The notes: generated from the sequence alone by a model not told the origin. DNA of 43,456 bases from Sedimenticola sp. (GCA_027068795.1 JAMOMB010000063.1:1-43456), one strand, 5' to 3'; counted from the first letter of the stretch, positions 29,393 through 40,622 are shown. Translations and numbers: made by a program.

Positions 29393-30896
29393 TATGCAAA
29401 TCGATCACGTCCGCCTTGGTATTCCGCGAGGCTTTGGCGTGGTCGTTGCGGTCATGCTCCAGCAGTTGCAGATAGTCGCTGGTCACGTCGCCGGTCACGT
29501 ATTCGCCATTGAACACCGAAGCATCAAAGCGATCCACCTTGACCATGCCTTTTTTCCGCACCGCATCAATCAGGTCTTGCAGATCCTGATAGATCAATTT
29601 GTCCGCACCGATGATCCGGCAGATTTCTTCCGTGCTGCGGTTGTGCGCTACCAGCTCCGAAGCCGCAGGCATGTCGATGCCATAGACATTGGGAAAACGC
29701 ACCGGAGGCGCCGCCGAGGCCAGATACACCTTGTTGGCCCCCGCATCCCTGGCCATTTGCACAATTTGCTTGGACGTTGTGCCGCGCACGATGGAGTCAT
29801 CCACCAACAGCACGTTCTTGCCCTTGAATTCCACATCGATGGGATTGAGCTTGCGGCGCACGGATTTCTTCCGCGCGGTCTGCCCCGGCATGATGAAGGT
29901 GCGGCCGATGTAGCGGTTCTTGATGAACCCTTCCGTATAGGGCAACTTGAGTTTGTTCGCCAGGCTCAAGGCGGCGGTGCGGCTGGTATCCGGTATGGGG
30001 ATCACCACATCGATATCATGATCCGGCCATTCGTTCTTGATCTTCTTCGCCAGCTTGACCCCCATGCGCAGCCGCGCCTTGTGCACGAAAATATCGTCGA
30101 TGATGGAATCGGGCCTGGCGAAGTACACGAACTCGAAAATACAGGGCGAACGCACGGTCTCTTCCGCACATTGCCTGGCATGGAGTTCGCCCGTGCGGGT
30201 GATGATGATCGCTTCGCCAGGCGCCACATCCCGCACCAGCTTGAACCCCAGGGTATCCAGGGCAACGCTTTCGGAAGCGACCATGAATTCCTTGCCGTTG
30301 GGCGTATCGCGCTCGCCAAACACCACGGGGCGAATGCCATGGGGATCCCGAAAGGCGATGACGCCATAGCCGGGAATCATCGCCACGGCGGCATAGCCGC
30401 CGCGGCAACGCTTGTGTACGGTTTCCACCGCCCGGAAAATGTCTTCCTTGTCCAGGGTCAGGTGCGGCGGATAGCTGCTGAGGCCATGAGCGAAAATGTT
30501 CAGCAAAATCTCCGAATCGGATTCCGTGTTGATATGGCGCAGGTCTTCACGAAACAGATCCTGCTTCAACTCATCCGCATTGGTCAGATTGCCGTTGTGG
30601 GCCAGGACGATGCCATACGGAGAGTTTACATAGAAGGGTTGCGCTTCCGCCGAAGAAGAACAACCCGCTGTGGGATAGCGCACATGCCCCACACCCATGT
30701 TTCCCCGCAAACGGATCATATGCTCGGTTTTGAACACGTCACTGGCAAGGCCGTTGTTCTTGCGCAAATGCAGCTTCCCGTTCTCGCAGGTGACAATGCC
30801 AGCAGCGTCCTGACCGCGATGCTGCAACACCAGCAACGCATCATACAGGGATTGATTGACGGGCTCTGTGCCAACGATACCTACAATTCCACACAT
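29382..30896 (-). CDS. purF: Amidophosphoribosyltransferase
   Basis: [10 protein letters not shown]-terminal nucleophile, [29 protein letters not shown]. Confidence 0.98.
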   Translation of the reverse strand: MCGIVGIVGTEPVNQSLYDALLVLQHRGQDAAGIVTCENGKLHLRKNNGLASDVFKTEHMIRLRGNMGVGHVRYPTAGCSSSAEAQPFYVNSPYGIVLAHNGNLTNADELKQDLFREDLRHINTESDSEILLNIFAHGLSSYPPHLTLDKEDIFRAVETVHKRCRGGYAAVAMIPGYGVIAFRDPHGIRPVVFGERDTPNGKEFMVASESVALDTLGFKLVRDVAPGEAIIITRTGELHARQCAEETVRSPCIFEFVYFARPDSIIDDIFVHKARLRMGVKLAKKIKNEWPDHDIDVVIPIPDTSRTAALSLANKLKLPYTEGFIKNRYIGRTFIMPGQTARKKSVRRKLNPIDVEFKGKNVLLVDDSIVRGTTSKQIVQMARDAGANKVYLASAAPPVRFPNVYGIDMPAASELVAHNRSTEEICRIIGADKLIYQDLQDLIDAVRKKGMVKVDRFDASVFNGEYVTGDVTSDYLQLLEHDRNDHAKASRNTKADVIDLHNGA

Positions 30897-30968
30897 GTCA
30901 GAGTTTCCCGAAATGCATCATCAACAAATGGTTCATATTAATTCCTGCCCTGCAAACTGTACAAGCGG

Positions 30969-31544
30969 TTACTGGCCTGGCTGCGGCGCCGGGACGATGG
31001 TTTCCGGCAACGGCAATTCCGGCAGGCCGGGGGTCAAGAACTGAAACTTGTCCGCCACCTCTGGCGGCAGCAGCTCCTTCAGCCACAGCGCCAGTTCCTG
31101 AAAATAGGGAATCAGCACCGATTGCTGCCACCAGGGATCCTGGGGCAATGGAGTCAATCCGGCCAGCAACACCAGAATCGCCATCAGCACCACGCCCCTG
31201 GCAAGACCGAAAATCATGCCGATGAAACGGTCGCTGCCGCTCAAGCCGGTACTGTTGATAAGACGGATCACCAGGTAGTTCAACAATCCCCCCGCCATCA
31301 GGGACAGAATCAGGAGAATGACAAAGGCCACCCCCAGCCGCACCGATGGCGTAGCGATAAAAGGCTCCAGGCGCAGGGAGAAATCACGAAAGAAGGTCCA
31401 GCTGATCCAGAACGCCAGCACCCACACGGCCAGGGAAAAAGCTTCCCGCATGAAACCGCGAATGAGGCTGATCAGGGCCGATATCAGAATGATGCCCAGT
31501 ATGGCAAAATCCACCCAGATGAGCTGCGTATCCGCCATGCTCAA
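30969..31544 (-). CDS. cvpA: CvpA family membrane protein
   Basis: WVDFAILGIILISALISLIRGFMREAFSLAVWVLAFWISWTFF, four TM segments, upstream of purF. Confidence 0.95.
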   Translation of the reverse strand: MSMADTQLIWVDFAILGIILISALISLIRGFMREAFSLAVWVLAFWISWTFFRDFSLRLEPFIATPSVRLGVAFVILLILSLMAGGLLNYLVIRLINSTGLSGSDRFIGMIFGLARGVVLMAILVLLAGLTPLPQDPWWQQSVLIPYFQELALWLKELLPPEVADKFQFLTPGLPELPLPETIVPAPQPGQ

Positions 31545-32170
31545 GGATACCGGACGACCTGGCCCTTGACGCCAGAAATCTTGTTGATGCGCGGAAGCAG
31601 TCGTTGCGCGCGCTGCTTGTCGAGCTCCGGACCTACCCGCACCCGGTAATACTTCTTCCCGGCCACGGTGACTGCCGCGGGATCCATGGTATCCAGCCCG
31701 GCCTTGCGCAGCTTTTTCACCAGCCTTTCCGCGCTGGCCCGGGAGGAAAGGCTGGCGACCTGCACCACCCAGGCGGAAGGCGATGACGAGGGCTTGGGCG
31801 CAGCGGGCTTTTTCTCGGCTTTCTGCTCGGCTTTCTGCTCGGCTTTTGCCTCAGGCTTTTTCTCGGCGACCACGGGAGGCTCGGACTTTGCCGTGACAAC
31901 CGGCGCGACAGGCGTCGGGGGAGCAGCGGCAACAGGGGATTCCGGCATATGGCTCACGGGCGGAGTTTCCACGGTAGGAGGTTCTGTTTTCGGGGGAATA
32001 TCCTGCAGCAGAACAGGATCAAAACCGCGCACCGGCTCATCAGGGATGGAAGCCATTTTCCCGGGATGCTCGGCAACCGGCTTGTGACTAAGCAACATGG
32101 GCAAAAAAATGATTGCCAGAGCGATCAGCACCGACGCGCCAATCAGGCGGCGCTTTAACTGTTCATCCAC
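31541..32170 (-). CDS. dedD: SPOR-domain cell-division protein (DedD-like)
   Basis: N-terminal TM (LIGASVLIALAIIFLPMLL), low-complexity Pro/Lys/Glu linker, C-terminal SPOR domain (AWVVQVASLSSRASAERLVKKLRKAGL...YRVRVGPELDKQRA). Confidence 0.92.
   Translation of the reverse strand: MDEQLKRRLIGASVLIALAIIFLPMLLSHKPVAEHPGKMASIPDEPVRGFDPVLLQDIPPKTEPPTVETPPVSHMPESPVAAAPPTPVAPVVTAKSEPPVVAEKKPEAKAEQKAEQKAEKKPAAPKPSSSPSAWVVQVASLSSRASAERLVKKLRKAGLDTMDPAAVTVAGKKYYRVRVGPELDKQRAQRLLPRINKISGVKGQVVRYP
31805..31865. repeat. Short in-frame tandem repeat (12-bp unit ggctttctgctc) in dedD linker
   Basis: Units at 31817-31828 and 31829-31840 are identical; flanking copies are degenerate and encode (K)AEQKAEQKAE-type linker. 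Confidence 0.7.
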
Positions 32171-32267
32171 GGTTTGGATCCAGATCCGGGAACGTAAAAA
32201 ACATATTATAACCCGTGCGGATTTCCGTGCGAGGATGTTTTTCCGCCCGGAACGGCGACGCCTCGCT

Positions 32268-33548
32268 TCAGCCTGTATTGATTACAGGGCTTTTCAACGC
32301 GCCGGCAACGGTGTGAAATGAGCCGAAAATCACTACCCGGTCTCCCGGCTCCACTTCGCCAGCCACCGCCTGCATGGCCTTTTCAACGCGCTCATGCGCC
32401 TCCATGGGAAAAGATTGCGGCATCGCCGCGGCCTTGCCGGCAAGGGCTTTCGCCTTCAGCCCCCGGCTGTCTTCAAGGGTGGCGAAATGCCATTTTTGCA
32501 CCTGCTCCTGCAGTAACGCAAGGACGGCGGCTACATCCTTGTCGCCAAGCATGCCCAACACAGCCAGCGTGCGCCCAGGCACAGGGTTTTCCTGCAACCG
32601 ACGCTGCAATGCGGCCACGGCATGAGGGTTATGCGCCACATCCAGCACCCACTGTACCCCATCCTTTTCCAGCACTTGCTGTCTGCCGGGCAGGTTGACC
32701 CTTTCCAGTCCTTGACGGATGGCGGTCTGACTCACAATTACAGCAGGAGACAACAGCTCGAAAGCCATGAGCACGGCGGCGGCATTGTCCAGCTGATGTC
32801 TGCCGGGCAGCGCGGGAAACGGCAGATCCTGCAATGACCGCGAAGGGCTGCGCCAGTTCCAGTGATTTGCGCACACGTCAAGATCAAAGTCCCGTCCGCG
32901 GACATGGAGTTTGGCTTGCCGTTTTTTTGCCTCCCTGGCAATGCTTTCCGGCATGTCCCTGCCGGAAAACACGGCGGCTTTTCCCGGACGGAAGATCCCT
33001 GCTTTCTCCCTGCCGATGCTTTCCCTGTCGTTGCCCAGCCATTCCTGGTGATCCAGGGCGATGCTGGTAACCATGGCCAGATCCGCATCGATGATGTTCA
33101 CCGCATCCAGACGGCCTCCCAAACCAACCTCCAGGAGCACCACATCCGGCGTTTCCCGGGAAAAGATATGCAGGGCGGCCAGGGTGCCATATTCGAAATA
33201 GGTGAGGGGAATCTCTGCCCTGGCTTCGTCGATCACCTGGAAAGCCTCCACGATCTTCGCATCGGAAACAGGGATGCCGTCGAGACGGATGCGCTCGTTG
33301 TAACACAGCAAATGGGGGGAGGTATAACTGCCGGTGCTGTAGCCCGCCTGTCCCAACAGGGCTTCGAACAGGGCGACGGTGGAGCCTTTGCCATTGGTGC
33401 CGGCGATGCTGATCACCGTGCTCGGGGCAAGATCCGGAGGGCTGAGTTTTTGCCAGACCTGCTGCACCCGCGCCAGCCCCAGATCAATGGTTTTCGGGTT
33501 GAGAGCTTCCTGCCAGTTCAGCCAGTCATCCAGCCGGGTAAATCTCAC
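32268..33548 (-). CDS. folC: Bifunctional tetrahydrofolate synthase/dihydrofolate synthase
   Basis: VISIAGTNGKGSTVALFEALL, YTSPHLLCYNERIRLDG, VGLGGRLDAVNI, VLDVAHNPHAVAAL. Confidence 0.97.
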   Translation of the reverse strand: MRFTRLDDWLNWQEALNPKTIDLGLARVQQVWQKLSPPDLAPSTVISIAGTNGKGSTVALFEALLGQAGYSTGSYTSPHLLCYNERIRLDGIPVSDAKIVEAFQVIDEARAEIPLTYFEYGTLAALHIFSRETPDVVLLEVGLGGRLDAVNIIDADLAMVTSIALDHQEWLGNDRESIGREKAGIFRPGKAAVFSGRDMPESIAREAKKRQAKLHVRGRDFDLDVCANHWNWRSPSRSLQDLPFPALPGRHQLDNAAAVLMAFELLSPAVIVSQTAIRQGLERVNLPGRQQVLEKDGVQWVLDVAHNPHAVAALQRRLQENPVPGRTLAVLGMLGDKDVAAVLALLQEQVQKWHFATLEDSRGLKAKALAGKAAAMPQSFPMEAHERVEKAMQAVAGEVEPGDRVVIFGSFHTVAGALKSPVINTG

Positions 33549-33569
33549 GCCAGCTTCCTCGGCGGCTGA

Positions 33570-34439
33570 TCAGGGACAGGAACAAGCCGTGGCGTGATTC
33601 AGGATACCCAATACATTGTGCAGCCGCTCGCGCATCTGCTCCCGCGGCACGATCATATCGATGGCGCCATGCTCGAGAAGAAATTCACTGCGCTGAAAAC
33701 CCTCCGGCAGTTTTTCCCGCACCGTCTGTTCGATGACTCTCGGCCCGGCAAAACCGATGAGGGCGCCAGGTTCGGCCACGTTTACATCGCCAAGCATGGC
33801 CAGGCTGGCGGACACGCCGCCCATGGTCGGGTCCGTCATGACGGAGATAAAGGGAACACCTTTGTCCGCCATGCGCTTGAGCACCGCAGAGGTTTTGGCC
33901 ATTTGAAACAGGGAGAACAGGGATTCCTGCATGCGCGCGCCGCCACTGGCGGAAAAACACACATAGGGAATGCGCTTCTCCAGCGCAATATTGGCGCCCC
34001 GCACAAAGCGTTCCCCCACCACGGAACCCATGGAGCCACCCATGAAACGGAACTCGAATGCGGCCGCCACCAGATCCATGCCCTTGAGTTTGCCGCGCAT
34101 GACGATCAGCGCGTCTTTCTCTTCCGTGGCCTTTTGCGCAGCCGCAAGGCGATCCTTGTATTTCTTGCTGTCCTTGAATTTCAACGGATCTTCCGCCTGA
34201 AGATCGGCGGCAATCTCTACTCTTGGCTCCTTGTCCAGAAACAACTCCAGACGGCGGCGGGCGCCAATGCGGTTGTGATACCCGCACTTGGGGCAAACAT
34301 CCATGTTTCTTTCCATTTCCGCGCGATACAATATGGCGCCGCAACCGGGGCATTTGTTCCACAAACCTTCAGGCACCGCCTTTTTGGCGCTGCCTTCGGT
34401 GCGGATAACACTGGGGAGTAGTTTGTCAAACCAGCTCAT
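33570..34439 (-). CDS. accD: Acetyl-CoA carboxylase carboxyltransferase subunit beta
   Basis: Zinc finger [75 protein letters not shown]. Confidence 0.98.
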   Translation of the reverse strand: MSWFDKLLPSVIRTEGSAKKAVPEGLWNKCPGCGAILYRAEMERNMDVCPKCGYHNRIGARRRLELFLDKEPRVEIAADLQAEDPLKFKDSKKYKDRLAAAQKATEEKDALIVMRGKLKGMDLVAAAFEFRFMGGSMGSVVGERFVRGANIALEKRIPYVCFSASGGARMQESLFSLFQMAKTSAVLKRMADKGVPFISVMTDPTMGGVSASLAMLGDVNVAEPGALIGFAGPRVIEQTVREKLPEGFQRSEFLLEHGAIDMIVPREQMRERLHNVLGILNHATACSCP

Positions 34440-34469
34440 GGATTTACCTCAGTGGCTCAGAAATAACGC

Positions 34470-35276
34470 TCAGTTGGCATCCATGGCCGCGCGCATTTCA
34501 TGAAGCAGTTGCTTAAGTTCTGCGCCTATCTTATCAGGTTTGCTGAGATTTGCCTCTATTCTGGAGACCAGGGCGCTGCCCACCACCACCGCATCGGCGA
34601 TTTTCGCCATGGCGGCGGCCATGGGGGCGTCCTTGATGCCAAAACCCACGCCCAGGGGCATATCGGTGACTTCCCGGATCTCCCCCAGCTTTGCCGCCAC
34701 CTCCTCCAGCACCAGGTTGGCCGAGCCGGTCACGCCTTTCAGGGAGACATAGTAAACAAACCCGCTGGCGGCGTCGGCGATCATTTCCAGGCGCCGCCGA
34801 TGGCTGGTGGGTGCAGCCAGAAAAACCGCATCCAGGGCTTCTGCGCGCAACGCCTGCACCAAGTCGTGGCTTTCCTCGGGGGGCATGTCCACTGTCAGTA
34901 CGCCATCCACGCCGGCCTGCGCCGCGCTGCGGGCAAAGGCTTCATAACCCATGACCTCGACAGGATTGAGATAGCCCATGAGAATCACCGGCGTGCGGTC
35001 GTTGGCGCGGCGGAAGTTTCTCACCATATCGAACACATCATGCAGAGATACATGATGCGCCAGGGCGCGCTCACTGGCGCGCTGGATCACCGGGCCGTCC
35101 GCCATGGGATCAGAGAACGGTACGCCAAGTTCGATGATATCCGCCCCGGCTTCCACCAGGTCATGCATGAATCCGACGGTAAGATCCGGGTGCGGATCTC
35201 CTGCTGTAACAAACGGCAGCAAGGCGGTGCGGCCATGGCTCTTCAGATCGGAAAAACAGGCGCTGATACGGCTCAT
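34470..35276 (-). CDS. trpA: Tryptophan synthase alpha chain
   Basis: [50 protein letters not shown]. The extension of this frame to 35645 lies inside trpB and is not coding. Confidence 0.97.
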   Translation of the reverse strand: MSRISACFSDLKSHGRTALLPFVTAGDPHPDLTVGFMHDLVEAGADIIELGVPFSDPMADGPVIQRASERALAHHVSLHDVFDMVRNFRRANDRTPVILMGYLNPVEVMGYEAFARSAAQAGVDGVLTVDMPPEESHDLVQALRAEALDAVFLAAPTSHRRRLEMIADAASGFVYYVSLKGVTGSANLVLEEVAAKLGEIREVTDMPLGVGFGIKDAPMAAAMAKIADAVVVGSALVSRIEANLSKPDKIGAELKQLLHEMRAAMDAN

Positions 35277-36463
35277 ATCTGAATGCCCTCGATAGCAGCC
35301 ACCGTATGCATATCCTTGTCTCCGCGCCCGGAAAGGTTGACCAGCACTTTCTGCTCCGGGCGCATGTCGGCAGCCAGTTTCAAGGCATAGGCCACGGCAT
35401 GGCTGGATTCCAAGGCGGGGATGATGCCCTCGGTGCGGGTGAGCAGATGGAAGGCGGCCAGGGCTTCCCCATCGTCGATGGCCACATAGTTGGCGCGGCC
35501 CATGTCCTTCAACCAGGCGTGCTCCGGACCCACCCCGGGGTAGTCCAGCCCGGCGGAAATGGAATGGGTTTCGATGATCTGGCCGTCCTTGTCTTCCATG
35601 AGGTAGGTGCGGTTGCCGTGCAGCACGCCGGGCTCGCCGGCGCACAGGGGAGCGGCATGATGACCGCTATCCAAACCTTCGCCCGCCGCTTCCACGCCGT
35701 AGATGGCTACATCCTCGTCATCGAGAAAAGGATAGAACAGCCCAATGGCATTGGAACCGCCCCCCACGCAGGCCACCAGGGCATCCGGCAGGCCGCCGCT
35801 CATGTCCTGGATCTGCTGGCGCGCCTCACGGCCGATGATGGCCTGGAAGTCACGCACCATGGCCGGATAGGGGTGGGGCCCCGCCACGGTGCCGATGATA
35901 TAGAAGGTGTCGTCAACAGTGGCCACCCAGTCGCGCATGGCTTCATTCAGCGCGTCCTTGAGGGTCTTCGAGCCGGAAGAAACGGAGCGCACTTCGGCGC
36001 CCAGCAGGCGCATGCGGTAGACGTTGGCCTCTTGCCGGGCCACGTCCACTTCGCCCATGTAGACCACGCACTCCAGGCCCAGACGGGCGGCAACCGTAGC
36101 CGTGGCCACGCCATGCTGCCCTGCCCCGGTCTCGGCAATGATGCGGCGCTTGCCCATGCGCTTGGCCAGCAGCGCCTGGCCAATGGTGTTGTTGACCTTG
36201 TGAGCGCCGGTGTGGTTCAGGTCCTCGCGCTTGAGATAGATCTGCGCGCCGCCGTTCTCCCGGCTCAGGCGTTCGGCATGATAAATGGGGGATGGGCGGC
36301 CCACATAGTGTTGCAGGTCGGCGTCCAGTTCCGCAAGAAAATCCGGATCAACCAGATATTTCTCATAGGCCCGGCGCAGTTCCTGCAATGCCTCCATGAG
36401 GGTTTCCGCCACGAATATGCCGCCATAAGGGCCGAAATGCCCCCGTTCATCGGGCATATTCAT
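35273..36463 (-). CDS. trpB: Tryptophan synthase beta chain
   Basis: [57 protein letters not shown]. Confidence 0.98.
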   Translation of the reverse strand: MNMPDERGHFGPYGGIFVAETLMEALQELRRAYEKYLVDPDFLAELDADLQHYVGRPSPIYHAERLSRENGGAQIYLKREDLNHTGAHKVNNTIGQALLAKRMGKRRIIAETGAGQHGVATATVAARLGLECVVYMGEVDVARQEANVYRMRLLGAEVRSVSSGSKTLKDALNEAMRDWVATVDDTFYIIGTVAGPHPYPAMVRDFQAIIGREARQQIQDMSGGLPDALVACVGGGSNAIGLFYPFLDDEDVAIYGVEAAGEGLDSGHHAAPLCAGEPGVLHGNRTYLMEDKDGQIIETHSISAGLDYPGVGPEHAWLKDMGRANYVAIDDGEALAAFHLLTRTEGIIPALESSHAVAYALKLAADMRPEQKVLVNLSGRGDKDMHTVAAIEGIQI

Positions 36464-36470
36464 GAATGAT

Positions 36471-37094
36471 TCATTTTTCTCCAAGTTCCACACCTCGCAT
36501 GAATTGCTCTATCTTTTCCTGATCTTTGACTCCCTTCGAAATTTCCACGCCCCCGCTGACATCCACGGCATAGGGGCGCACGCTGCGCACTGCCGAGGAG
36601 ACATTTCCTGCGTCCAGGCCGCCAGCCAGTATGATGCGACCGGCCAACTCAACCGGGATGCGTTTCCAGTCAAAGCCCTCGCCAGTGCCGCCGGGAACTC
36701 CGGGCTTGTAGGCATCCAGCAGCAGCGCCGCGGCACCCTGGTAATCCCGGCTCATCCGCATCAGATCCACATCGTCTTTCATGCGTATGGCCTTGATCCA
36801 GGGGCGTCCGTGTTGGGCGCAATATGCCGGGGTTTCCTTGCCGTGAAACTGGATCCGGTCGATCCGTACTTTCCGCACCACTTCGGCAATACGCTCCCTG
36901 TCCGCATCCACGAACAAGGCGACAGTGGTTACAAACGGGGGAAGTTCCGCCACGATGCGCCCGGCCTGCGCCACGTCGATATGCCTTGGACTGGGCGGGT
37001 AAAACACAAAGCCCAGGGCGTCGGCACCGGCATTTACAGCCGCCATGGCATCTTCCAAACGGGTGATGCCGCAGATTTTGACTCGGGTTCGCAT
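36471..37094 (-). CDS. trpF: Phosphoribosylanthranilate isomerase
   Basis: [59 protein letters not shown]. Confidence 0.97.
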   Translation of the reverse strand: MRTRVKICGITRLEDAMAAVNAGADALGFVFYPPSPRHIDVAQAGRIVAELPPFVTTVALFVDADRERIAEVVRKVRIDRIQFHGKETPAYCAQHGRPWIKAIRMKDDVDLMRMSRDYQGAAALLLDAYKPGVPGGTGEGFDWKRIPVELAGRIILAGGLDAGNVSSAVRSVRPYAVDVSGGVEISKGVKDQEKIEQFMRGVELGEK

Positions 37095-37103
37095 AGGGCG
37101 GGA

Positions 37104-37892
37104 TTATACCATCAGCAAGCCGGCATCCCGGGCAATTACCGGAATTTCATATTGCGCATCATAGTCCACCCGATGGAAATACAGGCCGTCCGCCGCGGCC
37201 GTCATGCCCCCCAGCCTCCTGTCTCTGTGCATCAGCACTTCTCCGGCCCAATCCGGATCACGCTCTCCCGAGCCGATGGCGATGAGCACACCGGCAATGT
37301 TTCTTACCATATGGTGCAAAAAACCATCTGCATGAACCTCCATGATCACGAAATCACCATGGCGGCTTACTGTTAGCGAATGCAGATTTCTCACCGGACT
37401 CTTCGCCTGGCAATGTACGGTGCGGTAGCTGGTGAAGTCGTGCCTGCCCCGCAGCGCCTGCCCCGCCTGGTGCATGAGGCCGGCATCCAGGGGACGGTGA
37501 ATCCAGGTCACCCGGCGGGAAAGAATGGCGGGGCGGCTCATGCGGTTCAGGATGAAATAACGGTAGGTTCGCCCCCGGGCGGAAAAACGCGCATGAAATT
37601 CCCGGGGCACCTCTTTGGCCCAGAGTACGCTGATATCTGCGGGCAGCTTGATATTTGCGCCCATGATCCAGCCATGGGAAGGACGGCGGGCATGGGTGTC
37701 GAAATGAACCACCTGGGCGTCAGCATGCACACCCGTATCCGTACGCCCCGCAGCATAGATCTGCACCTCATGATCCGCCACGGAGGAAAGCGCCTGCTCC
37801 ACTGCCAGTTGTACGGTGCGCACGCCGCTCTTTTGGGTCTGCCAGCCATGGAACTGGCTGCCGTTGTACTCTAGCCCCAATGCGATCCTCAT
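37104..37892 (-). CDS. truA: tRNA pseudouridine(38-40) synthase
   Basis: MRIALGLEYNGSQFHGWQTQ; YAAGRTDTGVHADAQVVHFDT; HDFTSYRT; FLHHMVRNIAGVLI. Confidence 0.97.
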   Translation of the reverse strand: MRIALGLEYNGSQFHGWQTQKSGVRTVQLAVEQALSSVADHEVQIYAAGRTDTGVHADAQVVHFDTHARRPSHGWIMGANIKLPADISVLWAKEVPREFHARFSARGRTYRYFILNRMSRPAILSRRVTWIHRPLDAGLMHQAGQALRGRHDFTSYRTVHCQAKSPVRNLHSLTVSRHGDFVIMEVHADGFLHHMVRNIAGVLIAIGSGERDPDWAGEVLMHRDRRLGGMTAAADGLYFHRVDYDAQYEIPVIARDAGLLMV

Positions 37893-37901
37893 TCTTCCTC
37901 C

Positions 37902-37929
37902 AAAAAGACAAGGGCGCCGAAGCGCCCTT
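37902..37929 (-). terminator. Rho-independent terminator downstream of fimV (UUCG tetraloop)
   Basis: Minus strand AAGGGCGC-TTCG-GCGCCCTT-GTCTTTTT: 8-bp perfect stem, UUCG loop, U-rich tail. Confidence 0.88.
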
Positions 37930-37952
37930 TGGAAGCATTCAACATGGAAAAA

Positions 37953-40622
37953 TCAGTCGTTGAGCTGCTCCAGCAACTGCAAGGCCAGCTCTTTTTGCTC
38001 TGGCGTACCGTCTTCCTCCACTTCCTGAAGAATACCGCGAGCGCCATCGGCATCGCCAATTTCAATAAAGGCCTTGGCGAGCTCCAGTTTGGTCTCCACC
38101 TCATCGCCAATAACCGAATCCTCGCCGGCGGATACTTCCAGATCGTCTTCCAGTCCGGAAATCTGGCTGTCCGGGGTGATCTCTTCATTCAGATTGGAGA
38201 AACGCTCGTCTTCCAGGTCAAGCGGCTCATCCAGAATCTGCGAGTCCGCCATCACCCCTTCCAGATCACCGGAAAGATCGGCCAGCGCCTCATCCAGGTT
38301 CGTGGTACCCACATCCAGATCGCTCAATTCGCTAATATCGAGCATTTCGGTATGCAGTTCGGTTTCCGACAACGCCTGATCGTCCGCGCTTGCCAGCTGA
38401 TCCGTGCCAATGCTGTCATCCGATTTATCGGCAGCGCCTTCTTCTTCGGTTTGCAGGCTGGAAAAATCCAGATCCAGCTCACTGAAACCTTCCACTGATT
38501 CACTATCCACGCTCAAGGCGGAGTCCACTTCCTCGGCCAGGGTGCTCAAGTCCAGGGACAGCTCGCTGTCATCCCCTACATAGTCACTCGTTTCCGTTGC
38601 AGCAGCGGTGGTAGCCGCAACAGCGGCAGAGACACCGGCGATGAACAAGGGGTTTGCCTTGTCCAGATCCCTGCCCATGGTCTGGATATGCTCCCAGGCC
38701 TTGGGGTCTTCCTCGTGCTGGCCGCTCTGCACCATTTCTTCCGCAAGAGATGCAAAAGCATCCTTCTTTTGCGTGGCGTAATAGACTTCCAGCATCTTGT
38801 ACTTCACTGCCGCCGAGTCATTCCCCGCCGCCATCGCTTCACGCAGGATTTCCTCTGCCTGCTGGTAGCGGCCATAGGCGATGTATACATCTGCTTCCGA
38901 GACAGGATCCACCTCTGCGGTGTCTTCCTGCAACCCCTTGAATTCCTCTGTGGAGTATTCACTGAGGAAGGAAGTATCGCCAACGGATCCCGCCGCCATA
39001 TGGTCCGCCACGGTATCGGCCAGGCTGGATTCTTCTTCCAGGAGAATGCTTTCCTGATCGACGGACGGCTCTCTGGTTTGCGAGGCGGGCATTGCGGCGC
39101 TGGCGGCTTCCTTCTTTCTCCTGCCAAAAATCAGTGCCAGCAACCCCAGGAAAAACGCGCCGCCAGCCGCCGCAGCCAACTGCCAGTTTTCCTGCACCCA
39201 GGTCAATGCCGTATCCACCAGAGAGGTCTTCGCCGGCGTCTCTGGCGCTTTTTCAGCCACGGCCGCCTGCGGCGCTTCCTCGACCATCACCGGTTCAGCA
39301 TCTGCAACGACTTCCTCTTCTACGACAGCGATTTCCTCGGCCGGCTCTTCTGCCTGCTGCTCCTGCAAGGCGGTATCAAGCTGCTCTTCTTCCACCGCTT
39401 CTATTTCAGCAACTTCTTCAGCAACTTCCTCGATTATTTCTTCAGGCTGCTGGCCGGCTTCCTCTTCCACTGCCGCATCTTCGCTTCCAGTATCCGTTAT
39501 ATCTGCCGCCTGGCCCATGCCTTCCTGCAAACGCGCCAGCTCCTCGTCTTTCAATTTGAGCAAGCGCTGTGTATCTTCGAGCTGCTGTTGCAAGTCATCC
39601 ATTTGATTGCGCAACTGCGCAGACTCCAACCGGGCGGTTTCCGCTTCTTCCTCGAGCAGCAACAATTTCTGCTTGAGGTCGATGCTGCCTTCTTCCGTTT
39701 CCAGGTCGGAAATTGCTTGCTCGGCATCCGCCGTCGCCAGTTCTTCCGCCGGAGCTCCGGCAATTTTCAGTTGAACCTCTTCCTCTTCGACATCGCTGGT
39801 TGCTGGCGTTGCAGATGCTTCTTCCGCCTGCTCCGTATCCGGACGCGGTGTTTCCGCCAGGCCGGCGTTGCTCATCCAGGCTTCCGTCTGTTGCTGAAAT
39901 TCGGAAACGGCCTGTTTTCGACCAATGCCGGTAATTTCTTCCGTCGATGGAACCTGCAGCACCCGGCCTTTCTTCAAGAGATTGATGTTGTTGTGCAGGA
40001 ACGCATCAGGATTGGCCTTGTACAGCGCCATCATCATTTGATGGATGGAGACCCCATCCGTTCTGAGGCTGTCTGCAATTTCCCAGAGCGTCTCGTTCGA
40101 CTGGATTGGCCCATATTCCCCCTCGGCCTGCGCTCGCTGCACCCTGGCGGATGCGGCGGCTGGCGCGGCGGAAACATCAGCCGGTTTTTTCCCCGCCGGG
40201 GCAACCTTGGGAGCACTCCTTTTGGTTAGGGTGGGCGGATCCAGGAGGGCAGTGTATTCCCGCACCAGCTGCCCGTTTGGCCAATCGAGCTTGACAAAGA
40301 AGTCCAGAAAAGGCTCCCGTATGGGGGCTTCACTGGTGACGCGAATAATGGCCTTGCCATTTTTCAGACGCATGGGAGTGAATTTCAGCCGCGTAAGAAA
40401 AAGACTGCGCTCCAGCCCAACACGGGCAAAAACCTCTGCCGGGGCCAGACTGACTCTGAGCGTGTCCAGGGAGCCTTTTTCCACCGAGATCAGCTCGATG
40501 TCCGCCTTGAATTTTTCGTTCAGCGCGGAATAGGTTTTCATGCCCCCCATACCCAACGCATAAACAGACATGGGCAGACTGCCCACCGCGAGTGAAACTG
40601 CTAATGCCAGTTTGCGGACCAT
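37953..40622 (-). CDS. fimV: FimV/HubP-family polar protein with LysM and C-terminal TPR-like domain
   Basis: Signal peptide ending VYALGMGG; FimV N-terminal domain (LNEKFKADIELISVEKGSLDTLRVSLA); LysM (YGPIQSNETLWEIADSLRTDGVSIHQMMMALYKANPDAF); acidic linker; TM; C-terminal ELAKAFIEIGDADGARGILQEVEEDGTPEQKELALQLL. Confidence 0.95.
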   Translation of the reverse strand: MVRKLALAVSLAVGSLPMSVYALGMGGMKTYSALNEKFKADIELISVEKGSLDTLRVSLAPAEVFARVGLERSLFLTRLKFTPMRLKNGKAIIRVTSEAPIREPFLDFFVKLDWPNGQLVREYTALLDPPTLTKRSAPKVAPAGKKPADVSAAPAAASARVQRAQAEGEYGPIQSNETLWEIADSLRTDGVSIHQMMMALYKANPDAFLHNNINLLKKGRVLQVPSTEEITGIGRKQAVSEFQQQTEAWMSNAGLAETPRPDTEQAEEASATPATSDVEEEEVQLKIAGAPAEELATADAEQAISDLETEEGSIDLKQKLLLLEEEAETARLESAQLRNQMDDLQQQLEDTQRLLKLKDEELARLQEGMGQAADITDTGSEDAAVEEEAGQQPEEIIEEVAEEVAEIEAVEEEQLDTALQEQQAEEPAEEIAVVEEEVVADAEPVMVEEAPQAAVAEKAPETPAKTSLVDTALTWVQENWQLAAAAGGAFFLGLLALIFGRRKKEAASAAMPASQTREPSVDQESILLEEESSLADTVADHMAAGSVGDTSFLSEYSTEEFKGLQEDTAEVDPVSEADVYIAYGRYQQAEEILREAMAAGNDSAAVKYKMLEVYYATQKKDAFASLAEEMVQSGQHEEDPKAWEHIQTMGRDLDKANPLFIAGVSAAVAATTAAATETSDYVGDDSELSLDLSTLAEEVDSALSVDSESVEGFSELDLDFSSLQTEEEGAADKSDDSIGTDQLASADDQALSETELHTEMLDISELSDLDVGTTNLDEALADLSGDLEGVMADSQILDEPLDLEDERFSNLNEEITPDSQISGLEDDLEVSAGEDSVIGDEVETKLELAKAFIEIGDADGARGILQEVEEDGTPEQKELALQLLEQLND

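Noticed and set aside
29394-30941. 515-aa plus-strand ORF opposite purF
   Set aside because: Antisense shadow of purF with no family resemblance.
31805-31865. Tandem repeat in dedD considered as a phase-variation or CRISPR-like repeat
   Set aside because: The 12-bp units are in frame and encode a low-complexity linker; changes in copy number would not shift frame, and there are no spacers.
35277-35645. N-terminal extension of the trpA frame (391-aa ORF)
   Set aside because: Lies inside trpB in another frame and is Arg/His/Gly-rich. The conserved trpA start is at 35276, with an ATGA-type overlap.
38688-40229. 513-aa plus-strand ORF opposite fimV
   Set aside because: Phe/Leu/Arg-rich product is the mirror of the Glu/Ala-rich fimV linker (GAA/GAG to TTC/CTC).
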